Source: Sphagnum compactum
Lineage: Eukaryota; Bryophyta; Sphagnopsida; Sphagnales
Assembly: GCA_965153455.1 (NCBI GenBank)
Contig: OZ234498.1
Span: 8,184,001-8,248,000 of the forward strand
Direction: 5' to 3'
Length of the DNA stretch: 64,000 nt
The translations under genes were made by a program, and so were the position numbers. Positions 12,901 to 24,200 of the stretch are shown here, piece after piece (within the stretch, counting starts at the first letter, position 1; every line of letters starts with the position of its first letter). The notes under the pieces were generated by a model. The model did no database searches. It was not told the DNA's origin and worked only from the letters and a program-made list of their open reading frames with translations.

Positions 12901-15870
12901 ATCAATAAAAACATTTCCACTATCATTCTTAAAATTAACATCAAACATATTTTATAGTCGTTACAATTGTAAGACTTTTAGAATAAGATGTTTGTAACCA
13001 TTCAATTACAATTTCATTACAAGAAATAAGAATATCATTTTCTACTACATAAATGATGTCATTTGTGACACATTGTTGTTATCCTTTACATAAAATAAGA
13101 TTACCAACATAAATTGGTAAAGAAATTAGATAAAATTAAATGATATATTATTAATTTTTTAAATGTGACATTTTTTTGGGAAAAAATGAAGTTAGGTAAC
13201 TTAGTCAACAACACAATTTATACAAATTCAATCATCAATAAAACATATAAAATATTGAAAAACCTAAACCCACCATGTCATCATGGTGATAATGAGTCAT
13301 TTGTCATATGATGGTGGGAGCTTGGGGGATCTTTTGGGGGTTTCAAGGATTTTTTCCTTTTTTTGGCCCATATTTGCATGATACAAAATTTCAACTTTGC
13401 ATTAATGTAGTTTAAATTGGGAAAATGATAATTGCACAATTCCCACAAAAATTTAACATAATTTCAAGACCTTGGGATCAAAAAGAATTTAGGTAGCAAA
13501 GTTTATCCATTTGATGACAATAAAACAAGGGGTGGGGGGAAACTTGTACAAACGATTTTTCTGAAAAAATGGCCTAAAATTGCCATATTTCAAGGAATTT
13601 TTTGGAATTTCCATAGTTATACCACAAGTTATTGCATGTCACCAGTGTAGATATAATGGGGTTTCACAAAAACTACTAAATTATCTTTGACTTTTAACCA
13701 AATTTGGTTAACCTTTAAACCTTTGACAAACATGCCCAATTTAGGTTGGTTTTTAGTGTAAATTTGCACTATTTTGACATTTAGGGGTTGAGTCCCTTTA
13801 TGGATGATTTCAAGTCCACTCACGTCACAAAATTTTAAAAAACCCTATTAGGGATCCTTAGAAAATGGTTTTTTAATATTTGAAGGCCCAATAACTATAC
13901 AATTTTTCCACATGAATTTTCTTCTTACTTTTATGATAGAAGCTAATTGTTTTCATATCTAGTTAAGTTCAATTAGACCCAATTTATAAGGTTAAAATGT
14001 GGAATGAAAAAAGATATGGGCCCATTTTGGAAAGTGATATGTTGGGTGGTCAAACCCCCTTCAGGTGATTCCAATTCAACCTTGGTCAAAATACATGACC
14101 ATTGGACAATGACTTAATACCCCGAGTGGTTGGGATTAATGTAAGGTGATTTTTAGTTTTTGTTGGGAACCATTAAATTTGGTTTTCAATTGCATTTATA
14201 AAAACCATCTCATGTTTTTAAAAAATTGGGAAAGGTCTCAAAATTTTGAAACAAATTCAACCAGTTATCAAAGTCCCAATTTCCACATATTTAAGATTCA
14301 CCAATTTTAAAAGTCGATTTTCAAAATTGGGTGTAAATAGTTCTACCAATAAGTTCTTTAATTACTAGGATTAAAAAAAAATGATAGAAATTTTGAATGC
14401 ATAATATATAGATTTATTTTTCTTCAAACATTTTATGTGGCCAGGATTTCATCCTATTCAAATAAGCCCTCACATTCTTTTTCTACACCAAAATTATTTT
14501 TGTTTCAATTTGTGATCCTATGATGCCTAGGATATGGTGAAAAAATTCCAACATTAGGAAACATGGTTTAATGTTTCCTCTATTATTGAAGAGGACATTT
14601 GATTTCCTTGGGACTCATTTGGTAACATTTGAAAATTAACAAAATTTTAATGAATTTTTTTTCATTGGCTCTTTGTATTGGTAATTTGTTAAAAAATATC
14701 CAAGTTGCAATCCTTAATAATTGTTTGCCATGTAAAACCAACTTATGTTCCTACTATTGGACATAAATGATGATAACATTTCATAAACATAAGATATTGA
14801 GATTTCATATCACATTCCTTAGCAATAACCACACCTCACCACCAATAAAAGAAGATAATAGATGAATGTTTTTAAACTTAGGGTCTAACAACAAAGACAA
14901 CATGTTATGAAGTTTTTTCTATTCATGTGTTCTTAGAAAAGAAAGAAAAGATTCCAAAATAATACAAAATTCTTTGTGATGTTGGAAGCAAACAAAGCCA
15001 ATTCAGATTAACCCCCAAATTATCATCAATCAAATGGATTTGGGTTGGTCACGGGTTTGTAAGTTCTTCCCTAAATTTTAAACACATAGATACAATAGAT
15101 TGCAATGCATAAAAAAGTAACCTATGCCCACTACATTGGTTCAAAACACAAGCATTCACATGTGAAAGAAAATCTATAATTATTTTAGAAATGTACTTTG
15201 TAAAAAAAGCTGGAACTCTCAAACTAATTTTAATAGCATTTTATTTATTATAACAAAGGATATCAAAAACCTTAAACTACAATGCTTTTTGGAACATAAC
15301 GATCTTGCTAACAAATCTACAATCAAATTTACACATGCAATGTTAATATCTCCAACAAGCACAATTAAATAAAAAAAATGGACATATGTAAGTAATAAAA
15401 CATTAAAATTTATTTTGTCTTCATTAGAATATTTAACTTTCTTGGGTGAAGATTACAATTTGCACAAGCCTTGTTTTATTCCTATTTGCCCTTCCCATAT
15501 TTTTTAGGCCAAGTTGTACATTTCTACAAATGTGATTATCTAGATTTGATTGGAACAAATATGAAAAAATTGTAAACTTTCTTATCAGTTGTAGCATAAT
15601 GACATGCCTTGGAAAAAACACGACCAAAACAAATGTTTTGAAAGCTTTCATCCAGACTTAAGATTTTAGATTTTGCAATAGATTTCAAAATAATAATCAT
15701 GGTATTCATATTTGACCCTTCATTTTTTATGTAGGCAATGAACTTTTTTTCTCAACCCATATTGATCCAACAATTTTATCAAAATTATTAGCCAAAGCTT
15801 GACTAGTAATCTTTGTTGCTTAAAATAAACCAATAGTCATTTTTTTTAAGCTACATTTAATGGAGAAGGC
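6971..15870. other. AT-rich gene desert, mostly decayed repeats
   Basis: Nearly 9 kb of AT-rich, CpG-poor sequence with only short open frames. I could not recognise a protein domain in any frame with confidence. The 9000-10500 interval has protein-like but stop-riddled stretches on both strands that may be very old retroelement fragments. Between 11000 and 11800 the sequence is almost pure A/T with many TTAATTA-type motifs. Confidence 0.6.
12096..12203. repeat. palindromic GGTA/TACC microsatellite
   Basis: A run rich in GTAGGTAGGT is followed about 40 bases later by its complement (ACCTACC units), so the tract can fold into an imperfect hairpin. A smaller version occurs near 20113-20146. 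Confidence 0.75.
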
Positions 15871-15879
15871 ATAACAAGA

Positions 15880-16510
15880 ATGCATTATGTTGGGCATTTT
15901 ATTGTGTTAATGATGATACAAATGTTATTTGGGGTTAATCCTCAAATCATGAGATGCATTCTTTGTTGTAGTAACTATATATTTGCACTTAATTCAAGCA
16001 CCAAAGAAAAAAAGGGCATAATAAAATATTATAAAACATATGGGATAACAATTTTGAAAAAACATGTGGATGTAGACCATTCCATAAATTCAAAATTTTT
16101 AAAAGAAGAGGTGAATAATGTAGAAAGTGTTGAAAAACAACCTGCAAAGAAGAAGCTCAATGTATCAATTCATGTAATATCTAATTTTATTGTTATGAAA
16201 GATCTTTTCAAAAAAATGATGTGCAACAAAAAGACCTTGGCCTTTTGAATGTGGAAAATCACATGCCTTTTTAACTTGTGGAGAGTGTTTGGTTCAAACA
16301 TTTTGTTTTACATTCATGTCCTCAAATGGTCTTCCTTTCTAAAAGACAAAATTATCAAGAAATATTGCTTTAACTTGATGAAAAAACAAAACAAGAATAT
16401 GTTTTGTCAAAATTGATAGATTGTATATTTACAACAACTAAGTTTGATTTATGGATGTCCTAAGGGGTCTTTTTGTCATGAATTTCTTAGGATGTGATTG
16501 GGAAATTTTC
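15880..16510 (+). mobile_element. hAT-type transposase relic with BED-like zinc finger
   Basis: The open part, 15880-16248 (122 aa), contains CILCCSNY, a K-rich linker and KKHVDVDH, the C-x2-C...H-x3-5-H arrangement of a BED zinc finger. Downstream the frame is broken by stops but still reads LVESVWFKHFVLHSCP, SKLIDCIFTTTKFDLWMS and, after a frameshift, VMNFLGCDW, matching the order of blocks I know from plant hAT/DUF659 transposases. The catalytic C-terminal half and hAT dimerisation region were not found. This is a dead fragment, cut off or decayed near 16.5 kb. Confidence 0.65.
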
Positions 16511-18420
16511 AAGAATTGTTTGCATAATTTTTTCATTTTTTTCTAGTTTGTTTGTTTCTTTATGAAAACTTGCATTTTCTTTTGATCTTTCCACATCTTC
16601 TTCAATAATAATTTCATTGTCATTTAATTCATTTTCATTCATGATCATGTTTTCATTTTCACTCAAATCCATTAGTTTTTATAATATTACAAAACAAGGT
16701 GAACAAATTAGAAATATATATATATATAGTCAAACTAATAAAATTTTAACATATCTATGCTATGAAAATGAAATTAAAATATTTATAAACATTTATTATG
16801 AGAAGATATTTCATTGTTTTTCCTCTCTTCATATTAAAACAATGTGTAAATAATGTATACAACTAACACAATCAAATGTGAATAATAAATCCTGCACACA
16901 ACTAATACATTTAAAATTATCATTAACATACAAAACATATTAAGCAAAAAAATCCAAATACATACATGTTCACAATGATAAAAAAACAAACAAACAAAAG
17001 AAAAACCTCAAAGCTCACCTTGAAACAAATTGAGCTTGAAGTTTGTATCCTCACCTTCTTCACCTACACATAAGCAAAGGTGAGCATGTTTCAAAGGGGG
17101 TTTGGTGATACTTGAGGATATTTAAACTGAGAACCGACTTGAAACCTTGGTCAATTTCTCCAAGTCCTTTTTACATCCAGAACTTGAGGTCAAACCTTCG
17201 AGGAGGGTTGAGCAATCACCATGTCATCTACTCTTACGACTCTCATTGGCCCAATAATTCCTTTAACCCTTTGAAAATGGATGAACATTTTGTAATTGGT
17301 TCTACGCATGGATGAAAAGAGGCATCTTGGTTGATTCTCAAGAGGGATGGTTAAATGTCTGGTTAAATGGCTCAAGCATATGCTGGTTATCTCTAGTTCA
17401 CAAATTGCGGGAGCAAACCCCCCAAGGTTAACTACCTAGTTCCTTTGCTGTCAAAAGGAGTCAACACAAGCAAGCCCTAGGATGAATGTCTTGCCCTTAA
17501 GATTGGATGAGCAATATGTTAATGATTTAACCAGTGTTGGGTTTCACGAAAATCAATCATTTGATCGTTTGCGAACCATAGTTAATGTATGAGGATTGGT
17601 GCTTTGATGTTGAGAACCTATGGTTATCTATGTATTTGAATCAGTTCTCTTTCTTTTTGAGAACCACGGTTATTCTGTGTATATCAAAGTCAGTTCTTTG
17701 TTTTTTTTTTGAGAACCATGGCTATGAAGTCAAAGAACCCTAACACTTTGGTTATCTAAACCATGAGCTTTCCTTAAAGCTTTTTTTTTTGGGTTTGAAC
17801 CAATTGGATTTCCCTTAACAATGATGCCCTGTAAACTAAATCACAATTTGATTTGTCTTGAACCTTTGTCTAAAGGCCTTGAAACCAATTTAAAGCTTTT
17901 GACCAATAAGAATGCTCAATTTCATTGGACCCTGCACCTTGAACCCTTGTCTAAAGAGGTCGTAAGTAACTCTTCACCGAACGCACCTATAGCCATCTGC
18001 GTACCTCCATTTGAGTTTAAAACAATACAAATAAAATCTCCCAACATAAGGGGAATAAAAATGAATAAAATCCAATCTCTTGTGAACACATGAGATTGGA
18101 CTATTTTCAATTTCACGTGCAATCGAAATACATTCTATAATAGGACATGTCAAACTTCATACATGAATCAATATCCTTCCACCTCTGTAATACCCATTCC
18201 TCATTCCCTTCCGATTGTCTTTTGGTTTTGACTTTCAAATTTTTTTAGTTTTGACAAACCCCATTTGTGACCAAACATATGATGAAAATTTCCAATAGTC
18301 AATCTCTTTTTGAGTGTGACAGAAGGTTACCCATTAGAGTTATCTGTAAAGTCTCACGAGTAGTGGGCGAGAAGGGGTAGTTTTGACGGCATCAAGCGCA
18401 TAACTGGGAATGAAAATTTA
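16511..18420. other. non-coding interval, repeat-derived
   Basis: No gene seen. Short open frames on both strands (for example 17821-18093) lack recognisable domains. The interval includes a degenerate repeat at 17567-17745 and two copies of a TTGAACCYTTGTCTAAAG-like phrase near 17860 and 17940. Confidence 0.55.
17567..17745. repeat. degenerate ~50-bp tandem repeat (GAGAACCAYGGTTAT units)
   Basis: Four related units start near 17567, 17612, 17660 and 17711. Each opens with GAGAACCAYGGTTAT or a close variant and is followed by a TCAGTTCT-like end and a T-rich spacer. Confidence 0.65.
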
Positions 18421-18424
18421 ACAA

Positions 18425-18690
18425 TGGAAAATAACTAGTTTTTTGATCAAATTTTGGTGGTAAACTGAGTTTCATCCTGTCTTTCCTTTTTCCGAGCGGC
18501 TCCACTGCTGCTACATATATTTTCACTACCCCCTGCCTGTACAACTATAATAATTAGTCTCAAACCTTGTGCGTTAAATGCTGGGTTTCAGCATTTCATA
18601 CTGAAATTTAATAAAATTTCCTTGCTTTGTAGATGTCACTGAAAGAGAGGATAGGGGTGAAGGCAGGCCCAAAAGACAAATAATGAAAAC
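18425..18690 (+). repeat. dispersed repeat, copy 1
   Basis: Matches the reverse complement of about 60705-61000 over several blocks: CTGAGTTTCATCCTGT, CTCCACTG, CCTGTACA, AACCTTGTGC, TTAAATGCTG and GAGGATAGGGGTGAAG occur in the same order in both. This is an interspersed element present twice in opposite orientation. Confidence 0.8.
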
Positions 18691-18976
18691 TTAGAAAAAT
18701 AGAATGGCAGGAAACAACCTGAATTGATCTGGCTCTACCCTTGGCACCCCAATGGGTAAGTAGCACATCACTATACCTAATTCATTCACCTGCCCCATCA
18801 TGATGTTACTCATCATCTCCTCACCTAACTTAACAAGAAACTAGTTTGAACCCCGTGCCTAATGCACAAGTGTGTTATTTCAACAATGTTTTGGTTCATG
18901 TTTTAGTTTTTTAAAAAAACTTTTATCTTTTATATTTTATATTTTTATGTGTTTTCTGTTTTTATTATTATTTTGT

Positions 18977-19600
18977 ATTATAAAAATAAAGTGTTTCTTT
19001 TTCACTTTGTATTTTTGTTTATTTGGATGCAAATTTGAAGTTTGGAGAAAGAAGACACACCTCATTCTTTTTCAAGTAGGGTTTTTCTTCATTATTATAA
19101 GTTTTATTTTTCTATTTTTCTACTCTTTATTTGATTTCTTCTTTTTTGTACTTTTTTTTCTTTTAAAATGATTTTACTGTATTTCCCTTTCCTTGTTTCA
19201 TTTGTTTCCATTCCTTTTTAATAGTTTTTGTGTTTTTACTTTTTTTTGTTTCTGTTTGTTTCATGTTTTAATTTTTTCTATTCTTATTTTGTCTATCTTC
19301 ATTTTTTTCTATTTTTATGCATTTATTTATCTATTTAGTTTCTATTTTCTTTTCCAAAAAAATTCTAGTTTTTCTAATAATATGTTTTATAATAAAAATA
19401 ATTAAAAAGAACTTTTTTATTTTTGTTTGATTAGATGCAGGTTTGAAGTTTGGAAAAAGAAGACAAACCTCATTTTTTTTTCAAGTATGGTTTTTTTTCT
19501 CTTTCTTTTGCTCTCTGTTTTGTTTCTTATTTTTTGTCATCTATTTTTTAATTTTCTTTTAAGATTATTTTACTGTATTTCCCTTTTTTGTTTCATGTTT
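18977..19600. repeat. large tandem duplication (~410-bp period)
   Basis: The block 18977-19202 recurs, diverged, at 19388-19597. Shared phrases include TTTGAAGTTTGGA, AAGAAGACA, ACCTCATT, TTTTCAAGTA and ATTTTACTGTATTTCCCTT. The sequence between them is T-rich and non-coding. Confidence 0.75.
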
Positions 19601-19993
19601 AAGTGTTTACAAAAAGTTTCTAATTGTTAAAGTGTTTTTCTGTTTTTATTTTTTTTCTAGTTTTTTCCCCTTTTTAAATATATATTTGTTCTGTTTGGAT
19701 GGATGACGAGACGGATGACGGACGGACGGATGGATGGAAATCTTCATTTCATCCCGACGTCCTTTACTATATGTAATGGTGAGACAAGGAAAATCTTGGT
19801 GAAATTTTGGAGAGAGAAGGAAAAATGACAAGAAAGGGGAGATGGAGAGTTTGTAGAGAAAAAGATTTCCATGTTTTTCTTTGTTTTCTAAAGAAAGAGA
19901 AAGTTCTCATTTGTTAACCATGGTTTGCATACACCTACTACTATGTCATCACAGGTCATCATATACCCTTGCCATTAACACTGGGCCAAAAGT

Positions 19994-20011
19994 GGGGGGG
20001 GGGGGGGGGGG
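19994..20011. repeat. poly-G tract (18 G)
   Basis: Eighteen uninterrupted G in an otherwise AT-rich area. The exact length is unreliable in sequencing; such a run can form a G-quadruplex. Confidence 0.85.
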
Positions 20012-20224
20012 TGACCCAACACAATTAGAAAATAGGGTTAAAAAAATACACAAATAATTAATGTAGAAAAAAAATTTACACAAATATAAAAAAGGGGTGT
20101 GTGAAATGAAATAGGTAGGCTTGTACCTACCTACCTACCTAGACCTAGAATTGAAATTAAAGCCTATGTGACCAATGAGGTTGTTAGAATGAGAGCTTGA
20201 ATTATTTTGAGGAGATATTGAAAG

Positions 20225-20254
20225 AGAGGAGAGAGAGAGAGAGAGAGAGAGAGA
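20225..20254. repeat. (GA)n microsatellite
   Basis: About 15 GA units with no nearby coding sequence. Confidence 0.9.
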
Positions 20255-20379
20255 TAAAATAAGAGAGTTTATTAGTTATTACCTAAATAAATAAAGACAA
20301 AAAAAAAGATTTCTTAGGTTTTTCTTTTTTGGCTAGAGAAAGGAATTTTTTTTGATTTTTTGATTTTTTTTTTTCTTTA

Positions 20380-20918
20380 GGAGAATCATGTCATAACTCA
20401 TCACTCATAACCCTAATGAGAGATATATTATTATATGTATTTATGTATGTGTTTTTTTTTTTTTTGGGTGGGCTTTTCTTGTGCCTGGAAATCCATGATG
20501 GATGAGAGAGTGTTGCAGCTGAAAAGCTTTGGATTGATGCTGGAAAAATGAAGCTGTTGTTGTTGTTGTTGTACATTACCTAGTTTGATTAATCAGTTGT
20601 GGTGGTGGTGGTAATAGTAGTAGTAGTAGTTGTTATTGTTGATGAACCAAAAGAAAAATGGGATGTGGGTTTTGAGAAATGTCTTTTTGGGTGCCTTTTT
20701 TTTTTTGGGTGTTTTGTGTTTTGTCTGTTGAATCTGTGAAGGTTGTCTAGATTTAGTCTCGGTTGTGGGTTTTTTTTTTTTTTGCTCTCATGGTTTGTAG
20801 TTTTGGGTTTTGGGCTGTTGGTTGGGTTTGAGGGAGTTTGGAGCACACAAGAGAAATCCATGGTTTTTCTCAAGGTTATGGATCTGTGGGTGTGAAGCAG
20901 GTATTGAAGAAGAAGAAG

Positions 20919-20960
<42 letters not shown>

Positions 20961-21125
20961 GTAAGAAGAAGAAGAAGAAGAAGAAGAAGATGATGATGAT
21001 GCTGATTAAGAAGAAGGGGGAGATGGAGATGGAGATGGACTCGAAAGATTTCTTGTCATGCTCATGTATGGGATAGCTCAGGGTTTGCTTGGGATTGCAA
21101 GATTGTGGGGGTAAGGGAAGAAGCA

Positions 21126-21175
<50 letters not shown>

Positions 21176-21209
21176 TGAAGTTGATGGGTTGGTGAGATGC
21201 GTGCCAGGG
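20380..21209 (+). promoter_or_regulatory. 5' UTR/promoter region of SEC16
   Basis: Upstream of the SEC16 start the composition becomes purine-rich on the plus strand: GAA/GAAA runs at 20905-20960, AAG and GAT runs at 20963-21002 and a (GA)n run at 21128-21172. The SEC16 frame stays open through the GA run, but no ATG opens it before 21210. GA-rich leaders of this kind are common in plants. Confidence 0.5.
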
Positions 21210-24200
21210 ATGATGGGGTTGGAGACAGGAGCAGCAGAGGGTGGTGATACTACTACTTCGAGATCAGAAGATCCAATGGCACTTCTGACTGCGGCAGCCT
21301 GTGAAGAAGAAGCTGCTCTTCTTGGCCTGGATGATGATCATGGGGTTTCACTCATCATGCCTGACAGCAATGGTCACTTGACAGAGGATGAAGAAACATG
21401 TGCTGCAGTTATGGTGGAAGGTGGCGGTCTTCCAGAAGAACATGGAGGAGCAGATGGAGCAGGTTTGGTTCCAGCCGCATCATCATCATCCTCACATGGG
21501 GTGGAGGGGCAGGAAGGATCAGTGGTGCAGACAAAGAATTGGAGTGATTTCAACATGGTGTCTGCCAAGAGTTTTGGGGATCAGGTTGGCTTTGGGTCAT
21601 TCTCAGATTTTCTTACGGAGTTGGTGGTCCCTGATCTGGAGCCCCCCCAGAAGCAGCCAAAAGGATCTCTGGATTCTAAAGAGGTTTCCGATGTTGATTT
21701 CTTTGAATGGCGCACAGATCCGCTTCCAGAAACTGAGTTTGCAGGACTTGGTGGAACTGGTGGTGGAGGAGGACTTTGTGGAGTTGAGTCTACATCTGAA
21801 ACACGCGATGGAGTTGGTGCAGGGATGGGTTTGCAGGAGTCCCCTGAACTGGGAGTAGTTGTTGGTCCACAGAGGTACGACCATTGGAATTCTGTGGCAG
21901 GTGAAGAAGAGGAGCAACAATCTGCTGCTGTTGCTGCAATAACCAAGGAGGTGCAACAATATCAGCTGTTTGCAGCACAACAAAAGGGAGATGAAGAAGG
22001 TCCACAGCCAACAGATTCCATGGAACATGCAGCTTTAGGTCTGCAAGATCACTCACGAATTGCACCTGCAGAGCCATCAAGCATGGAGAATCCGTACCCA
22101 GGTTGGTATTATGACTACCAGGTGAGTGAGTGGCGACAGGTTGAAGGAGGAGGAGGCAATCCTGCAAGTGCAACAGTCAATCAAGAAGGTATTGCATTTC
22201 ACAATGGTGAACCAGATCCCTCTGACTTGCCTATCAGCAAGAATGAGGCAGAGCAGGTTGGTGTTGGGCAGTCAGAAGTTGGGGAAGAGGGTTGGGCATC
22301 AAACAATGGAGCAATGCAAGCACAGCAATATCCAGGTTGGACCTGGGACTATCAGGCCCAAATGTGGGTCCAAGTGCCTGAGCAATGGCAGAATAGCACA
22401 GGTTCAGCACAGAAGTATGGTGGAGAGGGAACTTGGTACGAGCAACAAGAGTCCTGGCAGCAGCAGCAGCAGCAGCAGTCTCAATACTTTTACCCACAGC
22501 AAGAGTCCTTGCAACAGCAGCAACCTCAATCTTTCTACGAGCAACAGGAGAATTTGAAACAGCAGTCACAGTTTCATAGTGAAGGATATGCACCCAATGC
22601 CAGTTATGCTCAGACCTATGCCCAAGTGCCAAGCCAATGGCAGAATGAGCAGCAATTCATGAACCCAACACCATTTCCTCAGATGAATGGTGCTCAGAGC
22701 TGGGGTGTGGCATCTGCAGATGGGCACCAAGGCTCAGTCATGACCCACATGCAACCATCAAATATGAATTATAACTACACCAGCTCTGCACAAACATTTA
22801 ACTATCCTCAGCAGCCTTGGGGCAGTGGTAATGCACATCATCAGTATGGCCTACGCTCGTCCCAATCATCTTCTCCCCCCAGGAGTCTGTATGAGGCCTT
22901 GCAGACATCTGTTGGTAGGCCTCCACATTCTCTTGCAACTTTTGGATTTGGTGGCAAGCTTGTGACAATGAAGCTCAAGGACCCTGTGACGCTCCACACC
23001 AGCAATGGTGATCAGGTACTGTCACAAAACTTGTTTTTTGAGCCTATCTAGTGATCAATTTGGGTGATAGCCAGGAATCTGACAAGGTTTGGTGTTGTGT
23101 ATGGAGGGCAGGCGATAGTAAGTGGGCAAGCCTGGACACCAGGCCCAGTGCAGGTTCAAGCCTTAAATGTCTACACAGGATTAGCAAACAACTGGACAGG
23201 CCCGTTGATGGGAGGTGGAATGAGCACCAAAGAATTGCATGCATGGATTGATGGATGCATCTCCTCATGCTCACCACAAGATTCAATGCGGCTCCTTTGG
23301 GGTTTGCTTAAGATAGCATGTCAGCATTATGGCAAATTAAGGTCTCTCACAGTTTCCTCTGGAATCTCCTCCAAGGTACATACTGCTCCTCTTTTTTTGA
23401 CACCCTTCTTGAGCTCAGCAGGATTGTGGTTTCATGATTGTGGAACTGATGCCAGGGAGCTTGGCTATGCAGGAGGAAGATGGACCAGAGGCGGCATTGG
23501 CAAAGCTGTTAGCTGCCTCAGGAGCAAATGAGAGTGCATGGACAATGGGAACATTGGTGTACTCTCAATCTCTGCAGCTCCTGCCTTCAGAACAACAGCT
23601 GCAGGTAGAAAGACAAATTCATGGGTCACAGAGACATTGCTGAAGTCTCTGTTTGTGCCTTTTTGCTGTTTAGAATATGCACTCTTCTCTGAGCAACATA
23701 CCTGCTGATCACATACTTGAGGTTACCTGTTCCTCTGTGAGGCTTGGTTGTCAGCCTGCCTTTTCTTAGTTTCTGCTGTCATTCTATGTGGGACCCAGCC
23801 TCACAAGCACATGGTTGGGTGCTGTGCTGGAAAACAGATCACAGCACTTGAGATGAAAAAACTCCTGGTTGCTGGAAAACAGAAGGATGCCTTGATGTGT
23901 GCACAACAAGGGCAGCTGTGGGGCCCTGCTCTTCTTCTTGCATGCCAACTTGGAGACAAGGTTAGTGTCTTGCTCCCTCACGAATTCTACCCACAATGGC
24001 ATTAGAATTTGACTGTGTTTTAAACTACAACAGAGCTCACATAGGAGGCACTCCAAGTGTAGGAAACAGAACACATTGTCATTGCTGGTCACTGAATCAC
24101 ATGAGTTGGTGTACTGGAAAAACACAACTTGGGGTGCAGTTCTATACAGAGACAGCCACAGAGATGGCAAAAGCACAGTTTGTGGAGGGATCACCACTGC

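Noticed and set aside
18872-19630. Three Phe/Leu-rich plus-strand frames that look like membrane proteins
   Set aside because: They arise from T-rich sequence within a tandem duplication; no conservation pattern or start context.
21105-21209. Extension of SEC16 upstream through the GA repeat (REREREE-like)
   Set aside because: No ATG opens this extension; it would start at GTG and consist of microsatellite-encoded residues.
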